Origin: Candidatus Krumholzibacteriota bacterium
Lineage (GTDB): Bacteria > Krumholzibacteriota > Krumholzibacteriia > Krumholzibacteriales > Krumholzibacteriaceae
Assembly: GCA_030630165.1 (NCBI GenBank)
Contig: DAOVNN010000118.1
Location: 1 to 8,340 of the forward strand
DNA length: 8,340 nucleotides
Direction of reading: 5' to 3'
Below are positions 1 through 6,194 of the stretch, piece by piece. The notes under the pieces are model-generated. The model made no database searches, was not told where the DNA came from, and saw nothing but the letters and a program-made list of their open reading frames with translations. Position numbers and translations under genes: made by a program. How positions within the stretch are numbered: position 1 is the first letter of the stretch; the number at the start of each line of letters is the position of its first letter.

Positions 1-855
1 GATGACCTCATCCGTTCGATCGGAGCGCTCGGGATCCTCTCGCCCCCCATCCTCAGCCGGGCCGTGGATTCATTTGGAATCGTTTCGGGGTTCAGGCGGA
101 TCGCCGCCGCCCGTGAGGCCGGTCTCGAAGAGATCCCGGCCCTCGTTATCGTCGAACAGGAAGAAGCCGGGGCGCCGGCCCTTAGCATCTGGCTCGAATC
201 TTCGCTCGACGGCCTGCCCGTCTCGGAGATGGAAAGGCTTACGATAGCGTGGAAGGCGTCCATGCTTGCCGGCGTCTATATCACGGAGTTTCTCCCGATC
301 ATATCCAGGCTGTTCGGCAGGAAGATCACGCCGGAAGTTATTGAAAAGCTCACCGGCCTCTGCCTGCTCGACGACGAAGTGAGACTCGCTATCCACGAGA
401 GCAGGGTGTCTCCCGGCGATCTGCTTCAGCTCGGCGCACATCCCGGCATCGATCTGCAGACCGCCGCCGGCCTGCTGGCCGGAAGCGGACTGAGCAGGAG
501 CGCCAGGCGCGCGGCGGTGCGCGGGATGCTCGGCATCGCCGACCGGGGAGAGGATGCCTTCTCGAAATTCGCCGGTAATTATGATCCGGGCACGCGCCTC
601 GACGAAGCGATCGGCGGCATCACGCATCCGGGGATGACCGGCGACATCTCGTTCCTTCATCGTGTTATCGAGGATATCGAGCTGCCGCCATCGGCATCGA
701 TCCATCTCCCGGCAAACCTCGAGGGTGGAGGATGCACGGTGGAGATCAGGATCCGCGACGAGGACGAACTGCGCCTCTCTCTCTCCAGGCTCAATGAGGC
801 CATGGAAGACGGGCTTCTGAATGAGATGTTAAAGGTTCTTCAGGGGAGAGGCTGA
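1..855 (+). CDS. ParB-like N-terminal domain protein, 5' partial
   Basis: The open frame runs from the first base of the window, so the true start lies upstream; 284 residues are visible. Residues about 11-50 of the fragment match the second half of a ParB/KorB-type N-terminal domain: GILSPPIL, then IVSGFRR (G30, R32, R33, the counterpart of the GxRR nucleotide-binding box of ParB proteins), then a Gly-Leu-x-x-Ile-Pro motif. A GTG at position 64 could be misread as the start, but it falls inside this domain and the coding signal continues upstream of it. Residues about 55-180 look helical and could hold the helix-turn-helix region expected after a ParB domain; residues 190-284 are not recognised. 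In the family this domain binds CTP and DNA, or acts as a nuclease-like fold. No parA is visible, so a role in chromosome partition is not supported here. The family call is fairly safe; the function is open. Confidence 0.75.
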   Translation, partial: DDLIRSIGALGILSPPILSRAVDSFGIVSGFRRIAAAREAGLEEIPALVIVEQEEAGAPALSIWLESSLDGLPVSEMERLTIAWKASMLAGVYITEFLPIISRLFGRKITPEVIEKLTGLCLLDDEVRLAIHESRVSPGDLLQLGAHPGIDLQTAAGLLAGSGLSRSARRAAVRGMLGIADRGEDAFSKFAGNYDPGTRLDEAIGGITHPGMTGDISFLHRVIEDIELPPSASIHLPANLEGGGCTVEIRIRDEDELRLSLSRLNEAMEDGLLNEMLKVLQGRG

Positions 856-860
856 TATAA

Positions 861-939
861 TAGTGGAGGCGGCGCGCGCTGGGCTGAGCGTTCCGGGTAT
901 TCAGTCAGCGATCAACTGAACAACGCGCCCCCTCCACTA
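861..939. repeat. Long inverted repeat with two inner hairpins between convergent genes
   Basis: The gap 856-967 lies between two converging genes. Arm 861-876 pairs with arm 924-939 at 15 of 16 positions. The 47-base interior can form two further hairpins: CGCT/AGCG (877-880 with 887-890) and TTCAGT/ACTGAA (900-905 with 915-920). Together this gives a three-way-junction-like fold. No clear T-run follows on the plus strand; on the minus strand the outer stem is followed by TTATAT. A shared bidirectional terminator for the two genes is the simplest reading. A dispersed intergenic repeat or a small structured RNA is also possible. Confidence 0.55.
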
Positions 940-967
940 CTCACGTACGTTTAATATACCGTTATTG

Positions 968-2467
968 TTACAACTCGTCCCTGTCTTTCCACGTATCGAT
1001 CATCTCGAGCATCCTGGCCCGGTCGGGATCGTCCGGAACCAGCTCGAGGTACTGCTGATACCACCTGGCCGCGACGGAATCGAGGTGGAAGTTCCACGCC
1101 AGGTCTCCGAGCTTCTTGAAGGCCCAGGGCATATCCTTCGCGACCCTGTTCCTGTCGAGCTGGACCAGGTCCTCCAGGATGCTGTACATCTTTTTTGTTT
1201 CGCCCAGTTCTTCATACGCGCGGTAGAGGACCGTCCTGATCGCGAAATCTTTCGGCTTCTTCGCCGCGACGTCGACCAGTATCGCGGCACATTCCTGGTA
1301 CAGGCCCGCCTGCATGTAGAAGAAACCTCTCTGATAGTCCATCTCCAGCTCGGGAAGAGTCTTCTTCAGGTCGGGCGTATCGAGCAGCGCCTCGCCGGCA
1401 CTTATGCGACCGTTCATCCCGAGGACCCTGGCCAGCTGGAAGAACCCCCTCATGTATGCCGAATCGATACTGTAAGCCCTGAGCATCGCGTCGCGGCATT
1501 CTTCTCCCTTGTCGAGAAATCCGAGGGCGACGGCGTGCGAAAAGTGCAGCCCCGCGTCGTAGGGATGGGTCTTTGCGAGACCGGCATAGAAGGCCGCGGC
1601 CTCACCGTAACGCCCCGCTTTCAGTGCCTTCTCAGCCTCCATCATGAGGTTATACTTCTCGCGGACCGGTCCCGAGAGGAGCGATGGATCGACAAGCATC
1701 TCTTCGATGATATCGGCATAATACCTGATGTCCAGCGGCGCTGTCTGGTTTATCGAGGAGCGATTGATCGTTGCCATCATCGCGGGTATTTTCTTGCGCT
1801 TCAGGACCCTGAGGAAATTCAGAAGCGCCGTAGTGCCCGCCTCGTATTCGGCCGATACAGCCTGAAGCCCCGCGAAATACGAAAGATCGATGTCGACCAG
1901 CGCGGTCTCACCGGAGATCTCGAGATCCTCGAGACTCGTTATCGTCAGCGGCACACCCGAGAGCGTGCCCGTTATGTGCTTCCCCGATACGGCGAAATCA
2001 TCCAGTTCGTTCGCGGGAAAACCGCGCTTCATCATCAGCACCCGCTTGAAGTTCTCAAGGGGAAGATCGGTCACCGAACCGGGGTACGGCAGGACCCAGA
2101 TGACCCGTTTGTACATACCTGCCTTCATGCCTAAGTTGACGGTCCCGCCCTTTTCGATGATCGTCGCTATCCTGTTAACGACGGTGGAATTATTCCTTTC
2201 GAGATGATCGGCAGTGTTTTTGATCGTCTCATGGAGCGAGGTTGGAAAGACCGCCATGTCGTCCGAACCGTCGATGTGGACAAGCACTCCGGCCTTTATT
2301 CCCGCGTCGGCCCATGCCATCAGTGTCTGCGCGTTGCTCTCCACCTTGACCACGTTGCGCAGCGGTTCCTCGAGCACGACCGAGGATTTCTGCCCGCACC
2401 CCGCCGCAACAGTCATCACGATGAGGAAAATCACGGCAATCCCGCTTCTTTTCTTCATAAAGATCAT
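968..2467 (-). CDS. Lipoprotein with degenerate UPF0489/arginase-like domain and TPR-like repeats
   Basis: 499 residues if started at the ATG at 2467, which sits 4 bases after GGAGG; an ATG three codons later (2458) is an alternative. Longer in-frame starts up to 2536 would overlap the promoter and bury the signal peptide. Residues 5-24 form a lipoprotein signal: KKR, a hydrophobic run, then AAGC with the lipidated Cys at 24, so the protein should be membrane-anchored outside the cytoplasm. Residues about 50-235 resemble the UPF0489 family (arginase/deacetylase-like fold): HIDGSDDM at 64-71 and DIDLSYF at 192-198. In that family the motifs usually read close to HxDxHxD and DIDxDYF, so two likely metal ligands are Ser here (68 and 196). 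Residues about 270-485 are helical with TPR-like spacing, for example the segment around GRYGEAAAFYAGL (285-297) and WYQQYLELVPDDP (469-481). The role is unknown; the TPR part suggests protein binding. It has its own promoter. The fold assignment is by motif only and moderately sure. Confidence 0.7.
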   Translation of the reverse strand: MIFMKKRSGIAVIFLIVMTVAAGCGQKSSVVLEEPLRNVVKVESNAQTLMAWADAGIKAGVLVHIDGSDDMAVFPTSLHETIKNTADHLERNNSTVVNRIATIIEKGGTVNLGMKAGMYKRVIWVLPYPGSVTDLPLENFKRVLMMKRGFPANELDDFAVSGKHITGTLSGVPLTITSLEDLEISGETALVDIDLSYFAGLQAVSAEYEAGTTALLNFLRVLKRKKIPAMMATINRSSINQTAPLDIRYYADIIEEMLVDPSLLSGPVREKYNLMMEAEKALKAGRYGEAAAFYAGLAKTHPYDAGLHFSHAVALGFLDKGEECRDAMLRAYSIDSAYMRGFFQLARVLGMNGRISAGEALLDTPDLKKTLPELEMDYQRGFFYMQAGLYQECAAILVDVAAKKPKDFAIRTVLYRAYEELGETKKMYSILEDLVQLDRNRVAKDMPWAFKKLGDLAWNFHLDSVAARWYQQYLELVPDDPDRARMLEMIDTWKDRDEL

Positions 2468-2507
2468 CTTTCCTCCATTGTATGTGTCCTGATTTCCTTC
2501 ACCCGCT

Positions 2508-2536
2508 ATTGTAACACCTTTCCACCTCATTCCCAA
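2508..2536 (-). promoter_or_regulatory. Sigma70-like promoter of the UPF0489/TPR lipoprotein gene
   Basis: Reading the minus strand, TTGGGA (2531-2536) and TACAAT (2508-2513) are separated by 17 bases. The predicted start of transcription near 2501 gives a leader of about 34 bases containing the GGAGG that precedes the ATG at 2467. Confidence 0.6.
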
Positions 2537-2568
2537 ACCGATTGAGGCCGGGCCCTCTCATCGTCCGG

Positions 2569-2597
2569 TTGACACCAGGGACCGGCGGCTGTAATCT
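2569..2597 (+). promoter_or_regulatory. Sigma70-like promoter of the phosphoglycerate mutase gene
   Basis: A perfect TTGACA (2569-2574) and TAATCT (2592-2597) are separated by 17 bases. The predicted start near 2604 gives a leader of about 28 bases carrying AAGGAG at 2619-2624, 7 bases before the ATG at 2632. Its -35 lies 32 bases from the -35 of the divergent lipoprotein promoter. Confidence 0.7.
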
Positions 2598-2631
2598 GGA
2601 TTCCAACAGTCGAACGAAAAGGAGAAACAAG

Positions 2632-3840
2632 ATGCTTCGCCATCTCATCAGAGCGAACGATTCGAAGATAATCTTCCTCGTAATAGACGGCCTCGGCGGG
2701 ATACGAACTCCCGCCTTCCCGAAGACCGCCCTCGACGCGGCCGTTACACCGAATCTCGACGCCCTGGCCAGCGGCGGTATATGCGGCAGATCCCTCCCGA
2801 TAACGCGGGGCATAACGCCCGGCAGCGGGCCGGCTCACTTCGCTCTTTTCGGATATGATCCCCTGGCCCCGGAAAACGACACAGGTAGAGGGGTCGTAGA
2901 GATTACCGGGGTCGGATACGACCTTCTTCCCGGCGACGTAGCCATAAGGGGCAACTTCGCGACGGTCGACGACGACGGCGTTCTTACCGACAGACGTGCC
3001 GGCAGAATACCCCACGAAGAGGGAGAAAGGATCTGCGCGAAGCTCGGGGAGAAGATAAAGGAGATCGACGGGATAGAGATAATCATCATGCCAGTTCGTG
3101 AATACAGGTTCGGAGTGGTCCTGAGGGGAGAGGGTCTCTCTCCCGAGGTCGAGGAGACCGATCCCCAGGTGACCGGGGGAAAACCACTGCCTCCGGTAGC
3201 GATGACTCCAGCTGCGAAGCGTACCGCCTCGATCATCGCCCGGTTTGTTTCCATGGCGGGCGAGGTCCTCGCCGACGAGGGAAAGGCCAACGCCGTTCTC
3301 ATGCGGGGCATATCGAGAAGACCGGTCATTGAGCCGTTTTCGGAAAGGTACGGACTGTCGAGCGCTGCTGTCGCGGCATACCCGCTCTATCGCGGTGTCG
3401 CCCGGCTCTGCGGGATGGACCTCGTCGATACGGGATTTTCCGTGCGGGAGGAGTTCGACACGGCTGCCGAGATCTTCCGTCGTGGCGATCATGACTTCAT
3501 CTTCATCCACGTCAAGAAGACCGATTCGTATGGAGAGGATGGGAACCTCGGCGGGAAGAAAGGAGTCATCGAGGAGGTCGACGCAAACCTGCCGGCACTT
3601 CTCGCTCTCGAGCCAGACGTGCTGATCGTAGCGGGCGATCACTCCACACCTTGCGCAATGAAGAGCCACTCCTGGCACCCGGTGCCGTTTGTCCTGAAGT
3701 CTGAGTTCTGCGGGATCGACGGAGTCACTGCTTTCAACGAGTCTGAATGCGAGCAAGGAGGACTTGGCATCTTCCCCGCCGTCGACATAATGACACTCGC
3801 CCTCGCCAACTCGGGCAGGCTCAGGAAGCACGGCGCGTAA
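2632..3840 (+). CDS. apgM: 2,3-bisphosphoglycerate-independent phosphoglycerate mutase, archaeal type
   Basis: 402 residues, a normal length for the ApgM branch of the alkaline phosphatase superfamily. It interconverts 3- and 2-phosphoglycerate in glycolysis and gluconeogenesis, in the cytosol. Visible motifs: VIDG with metal ligand D19; TPGSGPAHFALFGYDP (62-77) with the phospho-accepting serine S65; HVKKTDSYGEDG (293-304) with D298; GDHSTP (335-340) with D336 and H337; SHSWHPVP (345-352) with H346. The usual family form of the fourth metal motif ends in GHDG, so a histidine ligand is Glu302 here. The ATG at 2632 was chosen because AAGGAG lies 7 bases upstream and the homology starts at once; an in-frame TTG at 2542 lies upstream of the promoter. 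It stands alone with its own promoter and ends 4 bases from the stop of the convergent MBL gene. The family call is secure. Confidence 0.93.
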   Translation: MLRHLIRANDSKIIFLVIDGLGGIRTPAFPKTALDAAVTPNLDALASGGICGRSLPITRGITPGSGPAHFALFGYDPLAPENDTGRGVVEITGVGYDLLPGDVAIRGNFATVDDDGVLTDRRAGRIPHEEGERICAKLGEKIKEIDGIEIIIMPVREYRFGVVLRGEGLSPEVEETDPQVTGGKPLPPVAMTPAAKRTASIIARFVSMAGEVLADEGKANAVLMRGISRRPVIEPFSERYGLSSAAVAAYPLYRGVARLCGMDLVDTGFSVREEFDTAAEIFRRGDHDFIFIHVKKTDSYGEDGNLGGKKGVIEEVDANLPALLALEPDVLIVAGDHSTPCAMKSHSWHPVPFVLKSEFCGIDGVTAFNESECEQGGLGIFPAVDIMTLALANSGRLRKHGA

Positions 3841-3844
3841 GCCG

Positions 3845-5245
3845 CTATTTTCTTCTCAGAGTCGAGACCACCTGTTCCAGCGCAGCGATGTTCAGCTCTT
3901 CAAGTTTATGGTCGTTCCCCGTGTTGGTGAGTATCCTGACAGAATAGATCTTCCCGTCCATAAGTATCATGGTCCACGACCAGGCTCCTTCGCCTCCCGC
4001 TCCCGTGCCCTGCCTGTATTTCCACCTGCCGATGGCTGCTGGAGTTGTTTCTTCGCCGACGATCATTTTTTTCGAGCCATCCGCAACCAGTTCGTACAGG
4101 CCATCCTCAGAACCCGCATAGCGGGCCAACTTGTCGTAGATGTCTTCGAGTATTACCTCAGTTCTTCTCGTCGGCTGCCAGCTCAGCTCGAGTTCGAGAT
4201 ATCCGGTATCCGACTGCAGGATCCACTGGATCATTCCGGCATCGGGTCCCCCGACGGCGTCGCTTACTACGAAGCCCGCGGGGATATCCATCTCGACGCG
4301 CGGGGCAACGACTTCGAGCGCCTTCATCCGGTATATCGCCTGGATATTGAAGGGAAGGAGATTCTCCTGAAGATACCCGTCTGCGCCCGGGACCTTGATC
4401 TCGAGGATAGAACGGGAAAGGTTCCTTCCCCTTCTTATGGCATCGACCGTCAATCCTGTCAGGTCGATGATGTAGTTCCTCTGCAGGTCGATCATGCCCG
4501 CGTCTCCGGCAGGTCCCTGCCCGGGTACTGCTATCTTCGGCTTCGCGCCTGCCAGTTTGTCGAGCGCGGCGAGCCAGTTCCCGAAATCGGCGCCCTGGTC
4601 GCCCATGTTGGGATGGTAGCCGTTGCTGACCAGACCACCGGTAAAGACGATCCTTTTCGACGGAACGGCGACCGTCAGATCGCCCGCGGTATGGGCGGGA
4701 CCGTAAAATGTCACGACCGCTTCGATTCCCCCGAGGTCGAGGCTGAGCTCATCGGTGACGAACGAGTCGGGAAGGGCAGGCTCGACCTCCTTGATCATCT
4801 CAAACACGTCGGGCTTGCGCTCCTTGTAGTATTCCATGTATATGGGACTGAATCTCTCCATCTCGATACTCGTCTCCGGCCTGGCGAGGATCATCGCCCC
4901 CTCGGCGCGGAAAATCGAGTTCCCCCAGGTGTGATCAGGATGATAGTGCGTGTTGACGAGATATCTGACGGGCAGGTCGGTGACTGAACGGATAGCCTTG
5001 AGGAGCTGCCTGGCATGGTTGTAGGAAAACCTCGAATCGATTACGAGTACCGACTCGTCCCCGACGATAAAACCCGAGTTCGCGCCGAGGCCCTCAGACG
5101 ATGACGGTCCGTACGCGATCAGGGCGTAGACCCTCTCGTCGAGACGGACCAGCCCTGTGCCCCCGATGTCGGCCTGCCGTGAACAGCCGGCCGCAAGCAG
5201 AGCGGCAAACACCGCTGCGAGTATCCATCTGTCAACTTTCATCAT
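3845..5245 (-). CDS. Metallo-beta-lactamase-fold lipoprotein with altered metal site and C-terminal extension
   Basis: 466 residues from the ATG at 5245; the next codon (5242) is also ATG, and AAGGAG lies 5 or 8 bases upstream of them. Residues 1-21 are a lipoprotein signal (WILAAVFAALLAAGC, lipidated Cys21), so the protein is exported and anchored. Residues about 30-265 are an MBL fold of the type found in quinoprotein-relay zinc hydrolases: THYHPDH (99-105) gives H100, H102, D104 and H105, and GPAHTAGD (182-189) gives H185. The next two motifs are altered: the expected GD-L-V reads GGLV, with Gly204 (codon GGT, one change from Asp), and the expected PGHG reads PGQG (241-244), with Gln243. 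The three-His site is therefore complete, while the bridging Asp and last His are missing, so activity may be mono-metal, changed or lost. Residues about 320-466 form an extra domain rich in strands and aromatics that I do not recognise. It lies downstream of the thioredoxin gene on the same strand, with a 144-base gap containing a hairpin. Confidence 0.85.
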   Translation of the reverse strand: MMKVDRWILAAVFAALLAAGCSRQADIGGTGLVRLDERVYALIAYGPSSSEGLGANSGFIVGDESVLVIDSRFSYNHARQLLKAIRSVTDLPVRYLVNTHYHPDHTWGNSIFRAEGAMILARPETSIEMERFSPIYMEYYKERKPDVFEMIKEVEPALPDSFVTDELSLDLGGIEAVVTFYGPAHTAGDLTVAVPSKRIVFTGGLVSNGYHPNMGDQGADFGNWLAALDKLAGAKPKIAVPGQGPAGDAGMIDLQRNYIIDLTGLTVDAIRRGRNLSRSILEIKVPGADGYLQENLLPFNIQAIYRMKALEVVAPRVEMDIPAGFVVSDAVGGPDAGMIQWILQSDTGYLELELSWQPTRRTEVILEDIYDKLARYAGSEDGLYELVADGSKKMIVGEETTPAAIGRWKYRQGTGAGGEGAWSWTMILMDGKIYSVRILTNTGNDHKLEELNIAALEQVVSTLRRK

Positions 5246-5309
5246 CCGGTCTCCTTGTCTTTCTGTAGCTCGATCCAATCAGTGATATTCTCATATGGAG
5301 TATATAGCA

Positions 5310-5352
5310 GGCGGGCCGCCCGATGCAAAAACTACATCTTCAGCGGCCCGCC
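5310..5352 (-). terminator. GC-rich hairpin between thioredoxin and MBL genes
   Basis: GGCGGGCCGC (5310-5319) pairs perfectly with GCGGCCCGCC (5343-5352). The 23-base loop has an inner GATG/CATC pairing (5322-5325 with 5335-5338). It lies 38 bases past the thioredoxin stop and 65 bases before the MBL start. There is no T-run after it on the minus strand, so it may be a weak terminator, a transcript-processing stem or a regulator site. The rest of this gap shows only a weak possible promoter, TTGCAT-16-TATATA, on the minus strand with this GC palindrome partly in its spacer. Confidence 0.4.
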
Positions 5353-5389
5353 ATCTGCCTGCTTTTCATTCTGGAGCTTATGTGTCCTG

Positions 5390-5716
5390 CTATACGGCCT
5401 CGTCGATCCACTGCTTGAGGTGTTCCTTTGGCAGCGCACCGGATACTGAAGCGATTTCCTCGCCGCTCTTGAAGATCTTGAGCGTCGGGATCCCCATGAT
5501 GCCGTACTTGATGGCGACGTTTCTCGCGTCGTCCGTGTTCACTTTGGCGAAGGTGACCTTGCCATTGTACTCGCCGGCCAATTCTTCGATGATCGGTCCG
5601 ATCATCAGGCAGGGGCCGCACCAGGGCGCCCAGAAATCAACTACTACAGGAACAGCCGCGTCGAGCACCTGTGCCTGAAACTCATCTTCGCTTACATGAA
5701 GTACCTTGTCGCTCAT
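5390..5716 (-). CDS. trxA: Thioredoxin
   Basis: 108 residues, the standard length of a single-domain cytosolic thioredoxin. It reduces disulfides in target proteins and is itself recharged by thioredoxin reductase. FWAPWCGPC (28-36) holds the redox pair C33 and C36; D27 matches the buried family Asp; GIPT (75-78) carries the cis-proline P77. No signal peptide is present. The ATG follows GGAGG by 4 bases. The gene starts 15 bases after the stop of the ArsR-type gene, so the two are almost certainly co-transcribed, which suggests thioredoxin supply is tied to whatever that regulator senses. Confidence 0.95.
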   Translation of the reverse strand: MSDKVLHVSEDEFQAQVLDAAVPVVVDFWAPWCGPCLMIGPIIEELAGEYNGKVTFAKVNTDDARNVAIKYGIMGIPTLKIFKSGEEIASVSGALPKEHLKQWIDEAV

Positions 5717-5731
5717 TTGTCCTCCTTGCCT

Positions 5732-6070
5732 TCAGCCGCTGGAGCATCCGCATCTGCCGAGGCAGTTCAGCATGGTTACTACGTTCTTTTCCTTGAGCCT
5801 GTAATAGACCCTTGAAACTTCTTTTCTGCGCTCTACGATATCGTTCAGCCTGAGATTTTTCAACTGTTGTGACACCAGTGACTGTTTCAGGCCGGAAATT
5901 TCGCAGAGCTGGGATACGGTCTTTTCGCCGCCGACCAGGATGTTGACGAGTCGAAGCCTCGCTGGGTTGGCCAGAGCCTTGAGGATCTCTGCCGACTTCT
6001 CTATCTCATCTTCTCTCAGTGGTCCCCGCGACAACGCCGGTCCCTTTATTTCTGTCTTCGTCTTTTTCAT
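5732..6070 (-). CDS. ArsR/SmtB-family transcriptional regulator
   Basis: 112 residues, typical for this winged-helix repressor family, which binds DNA as a dimer and lets go on binding a metal or on thiol modification. ALANPARLRLVNIL (32-45) and the recognition region around QLCEISGLKQSLVSQQLKNL (54-73) are characteristic; RRKEVSRVYYRL (81-92) is the wing. Cysteines are C56 at the start of the helix-turn-helix and C103, C107 and C109 in a short tail (CLGRCGC). The classical CxC of metal-sensing helix 3 is absent. One Cys near the helix-turn-helix plus distal Cys recalls the BigR/SqrR persulfide sensors, but the tail could equally bind metal. No Shine-Dalgarno precedes the ATG; the promoter places transcription start within about 3 bases of it. 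Genes downstream: thioredoxin at 15 bases, then an MBL lipoprotein. It probably represses itself, given the palindromes in its promoter. Confidence 0.92.
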   Translation of the reverse strand: MKKTKTEIKGPALSRGPLREDEIEKSAEILKALANPARLRLVNILVGGEKTVSQLCEISGLKQSLVSQQLKNLRLNDIVERRKEVSRVYYRLKEKNVVTMLNCLGRCGCSSG

Positions 6071-6079
6071 AACGAAATT

Positions 6080-6108
6080 ATAATATCTTAATATTAACCT
6101 ATCGTCAA
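6080..6108 (-). promoter_or_regulatory. Promoter of the ArsR-thioredoxin unit, probably leaderless
   Basis: On the minus strand TTGACG (6103-6108) is followed after 17 bases by TATTAT (6080-6085); an overlapping TATAAT lies at 6077-6082 with a 20-base spacer. The first choice predicts transcription start near 6073, the second at 6070, the A of the ATG. Either way the leader is 0-3 bases, which agrees with the lack of a ribosome binding site. Confidence 0.65.
6081..6097. promoter_or_regulatory. Candidate ArsR-type operator
   Basis: Two overlapping AT-rich dyads lie between the -35 and -10: the perfect palindrome TTAATATTAA (6088-6097) and TAATAT-4-ATATTA (6081-6096). Operators of ArsR-family proteins are commonly AT-rich dyads overlapping their own promoter, so autoregulation is likely. 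The exact site is inferred. Confidence 0.5.
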
Positions 6109-6158
6109 GAAGAATTTTTCGCCTGGTACCATTTTATGATGAAATCCTCCTGTAAATC

Positions 6159-6187
6159 TTGACAACTCCACCCTGTGGGAATAGAGT
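6159..6187 (+). promoter_or_regulatory. Sigma70-like promoter of dapA-dapB
   Basis: A perfect TTGACA (6159-6164) is followed after 17 bases by TAGAGT (6182-6187, 4 of 6 to consensus). The predicted start near 6194 gives a leader of about 78 bases to the dapA ATG. Confidence 0.6.
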
Positions 6188-6194
6188 CTGTGTT

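Noticed and set aside
861..939. A tRNA gene suggested by the cloverleaf-like branched fold
   Set aside because: No T-loop consensus, no plausible anticodon stem-loop of proper size, and the outer stem is 16 bp rather than 7 bp.
965..2134. A 389-codon open frame on the plus strand opposite the UPF0489/TPR lipoprotein gene
   Set aside because: It is an antisense shadow: no ribosome binding site, composition rich in Arg, His and Gln as expected from the complement of a GC-rich gene, and no recognisable motif.
2542..2631. Upstream TTG start for the phosphoglycerate mutase
   Set aside because: It lies before the TTGACA/TAATCT promoter and has no ribosome binding site, while the ATG at 2632 has AAGGAG at 7 bases.
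2527..3831. A 434-codon open frame on the minus strand opposite the phosphoglycerate mutase gene
   Set aside because: Shadow of a secure gene that has its own promoter and ribosome binding site.
3845..5245. Persulfide dioxygenase or glyoxalase II identity for the MBL protein
   Set aside because: The metal-binding Asp required by both is Gly204, the last His is Gln243, and the protein has a lipoprotein signal, unlike those cytosolic enzymes.
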